Shown here piece by piece: positions 42,191-53,925 of a stretch of 64,000 nt of DNA. The number at the start of each line of letters is the position of its first letter. Position 1 is the stretch's first letter. This DNA comes from Maylandia zebra. Lineage: Eukaryota; Chordata; Actinopteri; Cichliformes; Cichlidae. The stretch is taken from NCBI RefSeq assembly GCF_041146795.1, contig NC_135187.1, positions 3,483,556-3,547,555 on the forward strand, in the 5' to 3' direction. The position numbers were made by a program, and so were the translations under genes. A model generated the notes under the pieces. The model was not told the DNA's origin. It was given only the letters and a program-made list of their open reading frames with translations, and did not search any database.

Positions 42191-43560
42191 TCTCTCTCTC
42201 TCTCTCTCTGTCTGTGTTTGTGTGAACAATCCTTTCTTAAAAGCAGAAAATGACATTGTAGTTGTTTTTCGGCTGATCAACACAAAACCTTTTTCCTATG
42301 ATTATTTCTCTTCGTCTACAATGTAGTAATTTGTCTCTTTTTCACTCTTTTTTTTTTTTTTCTTCACAATAGCTGGTGGTCTGCAAAATCACCGCTCTCA
42401 CTCACAATCAGAGGCAATCACTTTTGCACAGCGCACAAAAACACTGTGATGTCAGACACATTCACACTCACTTTTTCATCTGCATAAATAAACCATATGG
42501 CTAGAGATATGTGCCATGGTGATCCATAAGCATGATCACCAGTTTATTTAATTATTTTTAATCCAACAAAACAAATAAACAAAAACATGATGCTGATGCT
42601 ACACACACACACACGAGTCAAGGTGCAGAAAAACTGCTCATGGAAACGCTGCACACTCTCTGTTTCCCTCTCTTTGAGTAGTTCTCAGACAGCTCTTGAT
42701 CTGATAATGTGTAGCTTGCTCATCAGCTCAAAAAACAAAAACAAAACTGCAACGCGACATCACACAGTAGTTGCATGCTCTGCCCACAGTGGCAAAGTCT
42801 TACACTTACATATTCAACACAGCTTCTCCATCATGTATTTTTAGATGTTTCATACAGGGTTCAGCATATTAGTTGTTTTCACAGATGTGCTCTATATCTC
42901 AACAATGGCTCATAACAAGACGACAGTCTTCCACACAGGTCAAGTGCCTCTATGCACTTCATTAGTTTAAATATTTATCTATATCACTTCACCTCACATG
43001 TCATTGTACTGAATTTAAGCAACCACAAGCTTAATGTAGATTACTTTTAACAACTATCCACCTCAATTAAATCTATGGTCTGGCACACAGGCTGCTGTCG
43101 ATCAGGGCAAGCTAAAGAATAAACATTGTGTCAGCAAGGGGTGGGGGGAAAGCCATTCACCAGAGCATATCTTAAGTGCTGCTGATGTGGGCTGGCCTTC
43201 TCCACAGCTCTCCAAGGCTGGTGTGTTTTCTGAAAACTTCTAACATGTGAATCTCTTCCATTTATAAGCCTGCGATTAACCGCACGGCTCAGGTCCGCGT
43301 GACCGCGCTCGCGTGAACCCGCGCAGCTGTGGAGCCGTCGCTCTCTCTCTTTTTTACATAAATACTTTGTGCTGCCAGGAGCAAAGTCCAGCACAAACGT
43401 CTGTCTCCCTCCGACTCACTCTTGGTTGCTTAGAAACCCATGATAACAACAACAGTCGGTGTCACAGACCACATGTTCTGCTCCGCACACACAACAACAA
43501 CAACAACGACGACGACAATGACAACAACACAAAATAGGCCTACTGTCCAGCACAATCTGG
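42190..43560. other. LTR element 5' interior
   Basis: No gene. It contains a short TC run at 42190-42210, a T-run at 42348-42361 and a CAA/CGA repeat at 43492-43530. Confidence 0.5.
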
Positions 43561-43581
43561 ACCCCGCGGAACTTCTCAACA

Positions 43582-43860
43582 CCCCACTGAGCGGTGGAGA
43601 ACTCACTACAGTACCCCACACAGCGGTCTGTATTTCGCCCCACTAAGACGGCGAACCAAAAAAAGTTCGAACTGCGCAACTCTGCGACTTAATGCTTCTG
43701 TACAAAAAACCCCACTGAGCGGCCTTGTACATCGCCCCACTTAGACGGCGAATTTTAGCCCCACTAAGCGGCCACGGACAACGCCCCACTGAGCGGCGAA
43801 GACGTAATTTTAGCCCCACTAAGCGGCCACGGACAACGCCCCACTGAGCGGCGAAGACGT
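43582..43860 (-). repeat. Leader tandem repeat of the first LTR element
   Basis: About nine spaced copies of CCGCTYAGTGGGG (on -). The last four are organised as two perfect 55-bp units (43751-43805 and 43806-43860). They lie 200-480 bp downstream of the primer site, where packaging signals normally are. Confidence 0.9.
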
Positions 43861-44041
43861 ACAGTTATAGAGTTGGACTCTAAACTTACTCGGTGTTGCT
43901 TAGCGTGTAATATCAGCCTCGAATCCCGCCAATCGCCATTCATCGAGGAGAAAAGACATACAGCGAATCCACAGGAACTTCCTGGCTGACGTCAGTCTTT
44001 CAGCGTGTCCCTCCTCCCCTCGGTGAATGCGATTCCAGGGC

Positions 44042-44059
44042 TCCGGCATCGAAGGACCA
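44042..44059 (-). other. Primer-binding site, tRNA-Tyr-like
   Basis: On -, TGGTCCTTCGA then TGCCGGA. It is complementary to the 3' end of vertebrate tRNA-Tyr (CCGGC TCGAAGGA CCA) with one extra base. Five bases separate it from the 5' LTR. Confidence 0.75.
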
Positions 44060-44064
44060 ATTAA

Positions 44065-44314
44065 TGTTAGGTTTGTAGCTTGAACCTATTCGCTGGAACG
44101 TTAAGACAATATAATTACACTGCTAAGCAAGACACAAATAGGCAAAGTTCTTCATGTTACTCGTGCACGGGAGAGACTGGACAGAGCGCCGTCCCTTCGC
44201 TTGACCCCAGTAGCTCTCGTCCGTTCTCCCATACACTGTCCTTTTATTGAGGTTACATGAATATGCATAGGTTCATTAACATACGACGTCTACATACAAA
44301 CAAAGAGTACCTTG

Positions 44315-44381
<67 letters not shown>

Positions 44382-44717
44382 ACTGCTGATCAAAGGGTCA
44401 AACATCCTTGGTCAGGAAGAGGGTAGCCTCCCCCTCACCCTAGATGGTTCATCCTAGATAACACGGTGAGGAAGTCCTGCAGTTCATCTAAACAAAGAGC
44501 ACTTAGACTAGAACAGACGTAGCTACGTTAATCCTACCATAAAACAATAAGACACGGTATGACCTCTCATGCTCCCAAAGTGCTGTCTAATACACACAAA
44601 GTTTGCAGACTATCAAGGATCAAAACCTCTACCAATCTACAACTAATTACAAAACTCTAAGCATATATAAGTAAATATTTCTAAGCATAAATGACAATCA
44701 ACAATACAAATCTAACA
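44065..44717 (-). mobile_element. 5' LTR of the first LTR element
   Basis: 653 bp with 32 TG units at 44317-44380. It ends at the CCCAG duplication 44718-44722. It matches the 3' LTR without any other difference I could see. Confidence 0.95.
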
Positions 44718-45645
44718 CCCAGAGTGTTACTCAGGTCTTTAGTCCCTTTGTCCTGAGGGTTGTCCACATGAATGTTAAAATCCCCAGCAATAATTACACA
44801 GTCAAAATCAACACAGATCACAGACAGCAGTTCACTGAGGTCATTAAAAAAGTCTGTGCAGTATTTGGGAGGCCTGTAAACATTAAGAAACATAACTTTG
44901 GATGGGGCCTTCAGCTGTAAAGCCACATATTCAAAAGACTGAAAACTTCCAGGAGATAGCTGCTTACATTGAAATGATTCATTAAATAAGACAGCAACCC
45001 CTCCTCCTCTCCTGCTCGCCCTGACCTCACTGATAAAACTGTAGTTAGGAGGGGTCGTCTCGATGAGAACAGCTCCACTGTTACTTTGGTCCAACCAAGT
45101 TTCAGTTAAAAACATAAAATCAAGGCTGTGCTCAGTGATTAAATCATTAATTAAAAATGTTTTCCCAGCTAAAGATCTAACGTTTAATAAAGCCAACTTA
45201 AGTGTTTTAGAGGTATTACTTGTCCCCTCGTGTTTGGGAGCAGTCTGTGGCACACAAGGTATGTTTACTTTGTTTAAAGATCTTTTAGAGTGCAGCTCTC
45301 TGTGTTTTGACCAGGCCACATGTCTCCTGTCACCTAAAAGTACAGAAATTTTAAAACCTTCTAGTAAACAGGGTCCCAGCTTCTCCTGGGAAAAGTCATC
45401 ACTGCCATAATCCTCACAGCCCGGACCCTTCACACATCACGCATCAGACTGCGGAGACAGGGCATGAAGAGGAACTAAGGGGGGCGAGGCTGGGCAATGT
45501 GACTTCGATTGCTCTGTTGAGGGTGGGGCTCGATGGCGAACCTTTGGCCGCTCTGGTGGGGGGTTTATGGGGGACAAAAAGGGATTGGGACGGGGGGTAG
45601 ATCTGAGCCCAGCATTGACCCGCTCCATCATCTCCTCAGTGAATA
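44718..45645 (-). pseudogene. L2-type LINE, 5' part with endonuclease
   Basis: The - strand frame 44723-45433 holds LKLALLNVRSLAGK, MFLTETWLD, SRRGGGVAVLF, NVYRPPKY and IIAGDFNIHVD, the AP-endonuclease motifs. It reaches KDLSNTLG at the LTR insertion. Upstream in the same frame is a TGA at 45437, then a Pro-rich stretch back to an ATG at 45631. Apart from that stop, the LINE ORF would be continuous over both parts. The 5' boundary near 45645 is approximate. Confidence 0.88.
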
Positions 45646-45742
45646 ACTGTCAGAACATTCGATGTCCTCAATATGTAATAATGTAAAGTGGAAATGGCTT
45701 CAGTACTGAGAAGGAAACAGCTGCAGCTGACTGACTCTGTGT

Positions 45743-45750
45743 GTTTGCAT
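45743..45750 (-). promoter_or_regulatory. Octamer-like promoter element of VB2
   Basis: GTTTGCAT, 95 bp before the leader ATG as in VB1. Confidence 0.7.
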
Positions 45751-45844
45751 ATGTGTCCTGCCTCTCTGCTCACAGCTGTTAAGAGGCCAGTGTTGATCAG
45801 TGGCTGTCCAGGCCTTTCAGAGCCACTCACACACCAGCAGCACA

Positions 45845-46389
45845 ATGATGATGTCACTGACTCTACTGCTGGCCACCCTGGGGCTCCTTGTTCAGGGTGA
45901 GACTCTCTGTGAAAACTTTGCTTCAGCATGCAGCCAGGTTCACCACAATGATGTTCTGCTCTGATGGAGAAACTCTGAAACCAGCAGCACTGACCTTCTT
46001 CCATCTGTTCTCCATGTTAGAGAAATGATCCTCCAATGTTTGGATGTTCATCATCTCAATAACTTTTCTCCACTTTTTCATGTTTTCAGGTTCATCAGGA
46101 GAAAAAGTCCTGACTCAGACTCCTACAGCTCAGTCTGTTGTTCTTGGACAGACTGTCTCTGTCAGATGTAAAGCCAGTTCAGGTGTTGGCGGCTGCCTCA
46201 ACTGGTACCTTCAAAAGGACGGAGAATCTCCCAAACTCTTAATTTATTATGCTACCAGCCGTCAGTCTGGAGTTTCTGATCGTTTCAGTGGAAGTGGATC
46301 TGGGACTGACTTCACTCTGACTATCAGCAGAGTTCAGGCTGAAGATGCAGGAGTTTATTACTGTCAGCAGTGTTACAGCTGGCCGTTCA
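45845..46389 (+). CDS. Immunoglobulin light-chain variable gene VB2
   Basis: Leader exon 45845-45896 (same peptide as VB1), V exon 46090-46389. CDR1 SSGVGGC, CDR2 YATSRQ, CDR3 QQCYSWP. The extra Cys in CDR1 and CDR3 occur at the same positions as in VB1. Frameworks differ at only a few residues ([22 protein letters not shown]). Open frame, intact RSS. Confidence 0.95.
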
Positions 46390-46417
46390 CACAGTGATAC
46401 AACGCCGTACAAAAACC
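46390..46417 (+). other. 12-spacer RSS of VB2
   Basis: CACAGTG 46390-46396, spacer ATACAACGCCGT, ACAAAAACC 46409-46417. The spacer equals the first six and last six bases of the J 23-spacer. Confidence 0.97.
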
Positions 46418-46419
46418 TC

Positions 46420-48215
46420 ACAGCTGGAGAGGAACTGAGAAAAAAGATCATCTGAACTGACAGCTGCTCAGAAACACACATTATTTCATGTTGATAAAAT
46501 GTTTTTATATTTTGTTATAATATTTTTTTTTATAAATGTTAATATCATCAGTTGTAACATTTTCATTATTTTTTATTATTTTAATTTAAAGTTCTTTGTG
46601 TACAAAATTTTTATTTTATTGCTACAATTAATTATCTGTAAAACAGAGAATATCCATACGGGCAACGAGTGAAAGCAATCATTTAAATATTTGATCTTTG
46701 AATTATGAAAGTTAGAAACAATTTTCTCAAAGTCAAAAGACTAATGACTAATTCATCCTGCTTTAACTTCCACACAAACACAAATATTTATGATTATCAT
46801 GTAATCATCTTTAAAGCAAAAACTTCAGGCAATGTGTCTCTGAAGTGTTTTAGGTACATGCTCTATATTATATATTACTACATTTGAATTTAATTTATCA
46901 GTACATACTGACAGTTATAAATATTTCCATTAACACAGCTGATTTGAGAGTATTTATGTTCTATTTTAAATTATTGTTAGCATTACTGTCAGCAATGAAA
47001 ATGGGATCATAGTAATTCACTGTAAGACAACAAGAGATACAGACTGTTTTCTCTCTGCTCCTGTTTTTGGTAAAGTTCTCCATGCAAATGATACCATGTA
47101 CTTTAATTATGTCACTGAATCTCTTTATTAATATAGTTTTAATGTGATGATCAGAATCAAATGCAGGACAAAGAACTGCTTCAGGATGAGAAATTATGAA
47201 GAGCATCTGGTTCATCGACCGCTGACGTGACCCAAACAGCTCGACTCACATTAGATGTGGACATAAGAACACATTCAACCTTTTTACTACACCTGATGTT
47301 TAACAATCTGCCCTGTTGGAACGTTTCATGGTTTTCTTCCTCCTTTTGCTTCCATCTGTCCTTTTGGGAGGAGCTACATCCCCTTTATTAAAAGCTTTAT
47401 TAAAAGACCAGCAGCAGCCTTGTGGCATCTCATCTCATCCTCTCATTCTTTGAGCCATAAATTTAGGGACTGCAACAGGATCAACAGATGTTCACATTTT
47501 AAAGCATTTTTTATACTTTTTTAAATTTTGTGATCATTTTGGCTGTGTTATAACTTGTGACATGGATTTTTGAAGGAAATCTTCTTTTTGGTCAAGTTTT
47601 TTGAAATCTGGTGTCTTTTACTTTTACGTGTCATCCATACTCTGTTGATGCATTTTGCACCCTGTCGACACCTTTGTGGACCAAAATGTACAAGAACAGA
47701 ATCTGGCATTAAATCCTCATACAACAATATTTTTTCAGCTTTTTTGTTTTTCATGAAGAACTTAATAATTATGCAATCAAATCAGTTTTGTTGCTCAACT
47801 TTGACATGTCCAAGACACTAATAGACACTAATGTCCCATCCTATTTATTATATGGAAAATATTTAGTTTTGGAGAGTTTTTTCAATAAAGATTAAACTGT
47901 TTAAAGTGGCATTTAAAAGGTTTAAACTGTGAAAATTATTTAAATTGGAAAAGGGCTCAATTTATTTTTGAAGACAAAGGAGAAAAAATATTGCCATATG
48001 AGGATTTTATGGCAAATTTTTTGCATGTACATTTTTGTATATGAAGGTGTCGACATGGTGGAAAATTTGATGAGGGCAGAAGAGTTAAATAAAAAGAGAC
48101 ATTCAGAAAAATAATTTCCACTTAAATAAGTCTAATTGGATACTGAAATGAGCACCTTTGTTTCTGTCAATATCATGAAGTGTTTGATTCATTGACAAAC
48201 AACATCCCTGCTGGA
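46420..48215. other. Intergenic sequence between VB2 and VA5
   Basis: The first 400 bp are shared with the VB1 flank. The rest is AT-rich; no gene supported. Confidence 0.5.
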
Positions 48216-48244
48216 GTCAGTCAGATGATTTCCATAGAGAGGCA

Positions 48245-48252
48245 CTTTGCAT
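48245..48252 (-). promoter_or_regulatory. Octamer-like promoter element of VA5
   Basis: CTTTGCAT at the VA1 spacing. Confidence 0.7.
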
Positions 48253-48370
48253 CAGCAGCACCATGCTCCAGTGCTCTGGGAGAGTTTATAGTCCTGAGAG
48301 TTGAACACTGGATGACTGACAGCTGTCCTTCATCACAACAGAAGCCACAGAAATCCTCCTCATCAAAAAC

Positions 48371-48844
48371 ATGACTTTGATCTGCGTCCTCATCTGGACT
48401 CTCCTCTGCTGCTGCTTCACAGGTAAAGTCCAGAGAATCAAACTCCTCTCCTCTATCAACATCTGTCCCTCTGAAATGAAGCCCACAAAACCATGAAGCT
48501 GCTTTATGTTTTTGTCTCTGTGTCCTCAGAGTCCAGAGGACAGATCACAGTGACTCAGCCTGGAGCAGTGAGCTCTGCTGTGGGAGCAACTGTGAGCATC
48601 AAGTGTAGGACCAGTCAGGATGTTTTTCTTTCCATCGCTTTAGCCTGGTACCAACAGAAAGATGGAGGAGTTCCTAAACTGCTCATTTATGATGCTGACA
48701 CTCTAGAATCAGGGATTCCAGCTCGTTTTACAGGCAGTGGATCAGACTCTGACTTCACTCTGACCATCAGTGGAGTCCAGGCTGAAGATGCAGCAGTTTA
48801 TTACTGTCAGAGTGTTCATGAGATCAACAGTCAGTATGTGTTCA
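48371..48844 (+). CDS. Immunoglobulin light-chain variable gene VA5
   Basis: Leader exon 48371-48422, V exon 48530-48844. CDR1 [11 protein letters not shown]2 DADTLE (acidic), CDR3 [12 protein letters not shown]. First Cys context is IKCRTS, shared with VA6. Open frame, intact RSS. Confidence 0.96.
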
Positions 48845-48872
48845 CACAGTGAAAAACAGTCGTACAAAAACC
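48845..48872 (+). other. 12-spacer RSS of VA5
   Basis: CACAGTG 48845-48851, 12-nt spacer, ACAAAAACC 48864-48872. Confidence 0.97.
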
Positions 48873-48950
48873 TCCCTCAGTCAGACTGAACAGAAACTGA
48901 AGTGACTGCTGCAGCTGGAAGATACTGCAGAGACTGATACAGTTCACTGA

Positions 48951-48952
<2 letters not shown>

Positions 48953-48989
<37 letters not shown>

Positions 48990-49011
48990 CGCACACGCAC
49001 GCACGCACGCA

Positions 49012-49081
<70 letters not shown>
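48953..49081. repeat. (CA)n microsatellite downstream of VA5, interrupted
   Basis: 129 bp, the longest of the set, with ACGC/GCAC interruptions at 48981-49015. Confidence 0.98.
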
Positions 49082-49083
<2 letters not shown>

Positions 49084-50105
49084 GAGACATTTGAGATCAA
49101 TCTAAAAATAGTTTCTTTCTCTTTTTCCTTTAAATTTAACTAAAAATAAGTCAAGATGTTCTGAAGTTGAGAACAGTTGAGAAAACTCTTGATCATGACC
49201 TTTGACCTCAGTTTCATACTACCAGCACCACAATATCATCTATGATTTGTTAAATTTGAACAATCATCAGTAACATAAGACCTTCCTGTTAACATATACA
49301 AAATACAATCATTAAATATCATACAGCTCGACATACAAAATAAATTTTATTTTAAATAATCTAAACTTAAGTTTGCGGCTCAAAAACTGAAGTCATGAGT
49401 TGCTTTCATGATTAAATCACATGTGTCCATAACTACATATACATAACATCCAAATCGTATGCAGTGACATATTTGTCACATGTATACAACCCTTACTCTG
49501 AGATTCAAAGTTCATCCTGCACTTTAGACTTTCAGATGAAACAATCTCACCTCGAGTTACAGTCAGTACCTGTTGAGGAGCTTTCAGTGACAACACACGA
49601 TCAGATAGAAGCGTCCATTTATTATTGACATGTATGTGCTAAAAATAGCTTTTGTCCAGATTCACTGAGAAGTTTGTATCCCAATCTTTAAACACATGAA
49701 GGATCAAGCGCTAACACTTTTAATTTTAGCAGCCACACCACCACATGTAAACTGCTGCGTCCATCTGGATTTTGACGTGACCGACACAATGCATTATGGG
49801 ACTGTTGTTCACGCCAATCTGAGTTTATAATGGAAGAAGGAGCCAGAGGTTGGTTTGGTGTTTTAAAGTTAAAATTTGGAGATTAGCTGCTCTGCTGCAA
49901 AATGATGCAGTCGCTCATCTGACCGAACAGAAGCATTTTATGGAGTGGACTAATTTTTGTGCTCAAAGCTTGGAACCATCAACAAGGCTCAGGTAGCAGC
50001 TGGAAGAAGAAAAACAATATTTCAGAAAACATGTTTTTGTGATCTCAGCTCTGTTGGTAAGTTATAATGCCAGCACATGTAACTGTTGTAGCCACTCATA
50101 ACCAG
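49082..50105. other. Intergenic sequence
   Basis: No supported gene. Confidence 0.5.
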
Positions 50106-52018
50106 TCTCAATCATTTCCGTCCAATTGCACTAACCTGTGTCATCACCAAGTGCTTTGAGAAACTGGTTCGGGGACACATCAAAACTGTCACAGGGTGCC
50201 GAGGCAGGCCGTGTGAGAATATAAACGGACCCAAAATGCAGACTGCTTAAGTTGTGAGTGAGCTTTATTAACAAACAGGTGAAACAAACCGGGACGAGGA
50301 GGATGAAAACCAAAACCTAAGAACAAACTGGGAAAAGCTACGCAAAAACAAACCTGAAACCTTGAGGTGAGAAACAGAGACGCAGGGAGAATACACGAGA
50401 ACATGGAGGGGAACAACACAGACGAACCAGCAACTACTAAGACAGAAGACACGACTTAAATACACTCAGAGAACACAGGGAGATTACACACAGGTGGGGG
50501 ACACAGCTGGGAGTGATTAACGTGACGAGACAGGGGAGGCAACTGAAAACACTCACATAAGACGCAGACCTTCACAATAAAACAGGAAACACACGCACTG
50601 ACACAACACACAAACTTCACACAGACTGGGGAACACAGAACATAGGAACATGAAATGTGAACAAGGAACGTACAAGAAACCCAAAATAAACAGAACCACA
50701 GAATAAACACGGAGTGGCAGACTCCGGATCATGACAAGAACCTGCCCCCCCCACTCTGCACCCACACCAATTCACATACCGGACTAACAGATCCACCGAA
50801 GACGCCATAGCCATTGCTCCCACACAGCACTGACCCACCTGGGACAACAGGGGAGCTATGTCAGAATGCTCTTCATCGACTTCAGCTCAGCATTTAATAA
50901 AATAATACCAGACATTTTGATCACCAAGTTAGCAAACCTGGGGCTCCTACCACCCACCTACTGTTGGATAAAGGACTTCTTGGTCAACAGACCCCAGCAG
51001 ATGAAACTGGGTCCTCACCTCTCTTCCCCTCACACTCTCAGCACCGGCTGGGTACTGAGCCCGCTACTCTACTCCCTCCACACATCTGACTGCAGTCCCG
51101 TCCGCCCAGAGAACATCATTGTCAAATTTGCTGATGACACAACGGTGGTGGGGCTGATCACAGGGGGATAATGAGGCGGCTGACAGAGATGAGGTCCTGA
51201 GACTGGGAGAATGGTGTGCATCAAACAACCTGGCACTTAACATCATCAAGACCAAGGAACTCATCCTGCACTTCAGGTGGAACAGAACTGCCCCCCTGCA
51301 TGTCAACAGAGAATGTATCGTGTGAGTGGAGTCCTTCAAAATTCCTTGGCGTCCACATCTCTGCAGACCTCTCCTGGTCAGCTAACACCACGGCCCTAGT
51401 CAAGACAACCCAGCAGTGGCTACACTTCCTAAGGGTGCTCAGGAAGGAGCATTTAAACGCCCCACTGCTGGTGACCTTCTACAGATCCACCATCGAGAGC
51501 CTGCTTACCTGTGCAGTCGCAGTGTGGCACGCCAGCTGCATGGAGGCAGACAAGAAGAGACTGCAGAGGGTGGTAAACAAAGCATAAAAAATCATCTGCT
51601 GCCCCCTGCCCTCCTTGTCTGCCATCAACAACTCCCGTTCTCTCAGCAGCGCCAGAAACATGTTAAAGGACACTCTCCACCCCGGCTACCATCTTTTCAA
51701 CCTACTGCCCTCTGGCAGGGGCTTCATATCCATACGGGCCAGAACAAACAGCTTTGGGGAAGAAGCTGTCCCTGAGTCTATCACCATACTCAACTCAAAC
51801 TTGCAGAAAAAGTAATCTGCACTGAAATATCATCAATTCTCTGCCTGTCTGTCTCTGTCATGTAATACTGTACTGTGTATTTATATTTATATTAAGTGTA
51901 TAGATAAATTGTTGTATAGTTTGTATAATGTGCTAAAGCACAAGTGCACTTTTATAGAGCTGTTTTAATCTTGTTATACTATATATAATGACAATAAAGG
52001 CTTTCAATTTCAATTTCC
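50106..52018 (+). mobile_element. CR1/Rex-type LINE fragment, decayed
   Basis: The RT part starts at PIALTCVITKCFEKLVRG (50130s) and is interrupted by a repeat at 50187-50736. It resumes with [24 protein letters not shown] and [13 protein letters not shown] (51115-51155). Frames change near 51171 and again further on. The 3' end has AATAAAGGC and a TTTCAA tail. Endonuclease absent; inactive. Confidence 0.85.
50187..50736. repeat. TGTCA...TGACA repeat inserted in the LINE
   Basis: The termini TGTCA and TGACA are exact. Non-coding; splits the RT frame of the LINE between HIKT and CPP. It is the reference copy for the fragments at 3525 and 14793-16873. Confidence 0.75.
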
Positions 52019-52159
52019 AATTAGTTACATGTTGTAGAGCTGTGGACGGCTTACAGAGATGAGACATGTCAGTTTAAACATTTGGGTCTTTTTTCCTAAC
52101 TGAAAATAAATTAATAAATTAAGGGTTAAAATGTATAAAACAGCTTTTACTTGGGATGT

Positions 52160-52209
52160 TGGATGTAAGTTTCACAGTCGGGTTCCTCCACCAATCGTGA
52201 ACCACAGTG
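52160..52209 (-). pseudogene. Dead J segment with heptamer
   Basis: Heptamer CACTGTG at 52203-52209, then FTIGGGTRL and an in-frame TGA. The Phe of FGGG is Ile and the donor is lost. The 23-spacer diverges after ATACAAACT and there is no nonamer. Confidence 0.85.
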
Positions 52210-52827
52210 ATACAAACTAAAAAAATGAAAATAGAAGCAGTATCACACGTTTTCAACTCTATAGTTTAGGGAAAAAAATACAGTCGACTATTAAATATTT
52301 TTGACAAGTTAAAAATTTGTGATTTAACTGCTAAATTATTTCAATGTCAGTAGTTTTAGAATTTTGTCACAAGTCGAAAAAGTAGGAATCAACATATTTC
52401 AAAGAGAAAAATAAATATTATGAATACATGTAAATCCTATGTTATATAGAGAGGCTACTCATTTATTGCTGCACCACTGGTAATTTTACACAGGGAGTTA
52501 TTACAAGTACATAATAAAATGAAAGAAAATTGTTTGGGTAGATAATGTAAATATAAGGAGTGAAGTCATGTACCAAAGCCTATATTCCATAAGCATCAAC
52601 TGATCCATTGATGAACAATTTAAGGTGGATTTTTCTCAGTCCTCTGCAAACTTTATTCATAAATTACACAAATACCAATAACAGATATCACTGATTTAAA
52701 ATGATCATTAATATTTTGTAAGAGTGACAATAAATGTCCGTTTTGCATAAGACACAAACCTGCAGGAAATTTCCAAACGCATGAAAGAGTAAAGAAGGCA
52801 ATAAACATGAAAATATTTGAATTAATC

Positions 52828-52833
52828 TTTATT
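52828..52833 (-). terminator. Candidate polyadenylation signal for C3
   Basis: AATAAA on -, about 98 bp past the C3 stop. Confidence 0.5.
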
Positions 52834-52930
52834 GGGCTAATAAATTCATCAGCATTACAACAAGACAAAAAGAAAATAATCAGACCAAGAGGACAAAGAG
52901 AGAGCAGTATCAGAGTCCCAGTGAGTCAGC

Positions 52931-53249
52931 TCAGGACTGGGAACACTGGTCTCTGCTTATTATGTCTGAGACAACAGTCTGGGTGGCCTCACAGGTCACA
53001 GAGCCCACCTTCTCCCACTGGTCTGCAGGGAGCCTCAGGGTGCTGCTCCAGCTGTAGTGGCCGTCATTCTGCAGCACCCCGGGGCTCCTGCTCTCCTCCC
53101 CACTGCTGCTTCTTCCATCTACCTTCCAGGACAGAGTCCAGTCCGAGGGGAAGCCTTTATTGGCGAGACACATGAGTGTAGCCTTCTCCGGTTTCAGCGC
53201 ATCATCACTGGAGGGGGCCAGTACTGTCAGGGAGGGGCGACTAAACCCA
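52931..53249 (-). pseudogene. Light-chain constant exon C3, one-base frameshift
   Basis: Close relative of C2. The acceptor CTGCAG ends at 53250. After GLVAP the - strand has CGCCCC where C2 has CCCCCCC. This one-base loss brings TGA into frame within eight codons of the splice. Downstream the C2-like frame is open to 52931: [44 protein letters not shown]. Three residues are missing near the C terminus ([12 protein letters not shown]). J5 upstream looks usable, so a spliced transcript would be truncated. An assembly error in the C-run is possible. Confidence 0.85.
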
Positions 53250-53887
53250 CTGCAGAGAGAGAAAGAAAATACATTTTAAAGAAGTTGACAGTTTAAATGA
53301 AACTGGTCTTCAGTGTTTCACTTCCCTCGCTGAGCTCGGTAACCATGGAAACAGACAAGCATCACTGCTGAACCCTTGCAACAGACGAGTTACAGTACAA
53401 ACAACTTAAAACATTGTGTTGTTTTTCAATATATCCCCATCTATAAACTCATTCTTAATCTAACAGTTAAAAAAAACAAACTACCTCTGATAAAACTACC
53501 AACATTTCTTATTCTTCTTACTTTCAACAAATAAATATGTGAAACAGACAGAGAACTAACAAAAATGAATGTTTGCTCCTTTTGAGAAAGATAAGTATTA
53601 ACTGCACTGAAGTAGACAATAAAACTCTTCAAATCTGTTAAATATGTAATTATTAATTGAAATCTTTTTGACAGATCAAGATAAATGGATGACAAATAAT
53701 TTGCAGTTACTTCCAGAGACAGAAAATGTCAAACATTTAGTTTGTCTGAAGTCATTAAATAACCAGCTCATATTTCATATTTTCATTTATATATAATTCA
53801 TATTGTTCTAAAGTAGTAATTTCTAGAATCATAAAATGAAACTAAATAAAAGTAATTTACTTTCATAAAACAGTTAAACATATTTAC

Positions 53888-53925
53888 AGTGAACATCCAG
53901 TCTGGTTCCTCCACCAAAAGTCCAC
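53888..53925 (-). CDS. Immunoglobulin light-chain J segment J5
   Basis: Encodes [12 protein letters not shown]; its donor is GTAAAT, weaker than the GTAAGT of the others. It would serve C3, about 640 bp downstream. Confidence 0.93.

Larger units (their letters stand above)
36329..44717 (-). mobile_element. 8.4-kb non-autonomous LTR retroelement carrying an H1-like ORF
   Basis: Two direct LTRs, flanked by a 5-bp duplication CCCAG. A polypurine tract lies next to the 3' LTR (36968-36982) and a tRNA-Tyr-like primer site next to the 5' LTR. All signals place it on the - strand. The 7.1-kb interior has no frame longer than about 160 codons and no gag, protease, RT or integrase motif that I can find. 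It would therefore need proteins from another element. It carries a DNAJA3-H1 chimeric ORF at 41119-41595 and tandem repeats in the leader. Two identical LTRs mean recent insertion. Confidence 0.92.

Noticed and set aside
44042..44059. tRNA-Tyr gene
   Set aside because: Only the last 18 bases resemble the tRNA. The place next to an LTR marks it as a primer-binding site.
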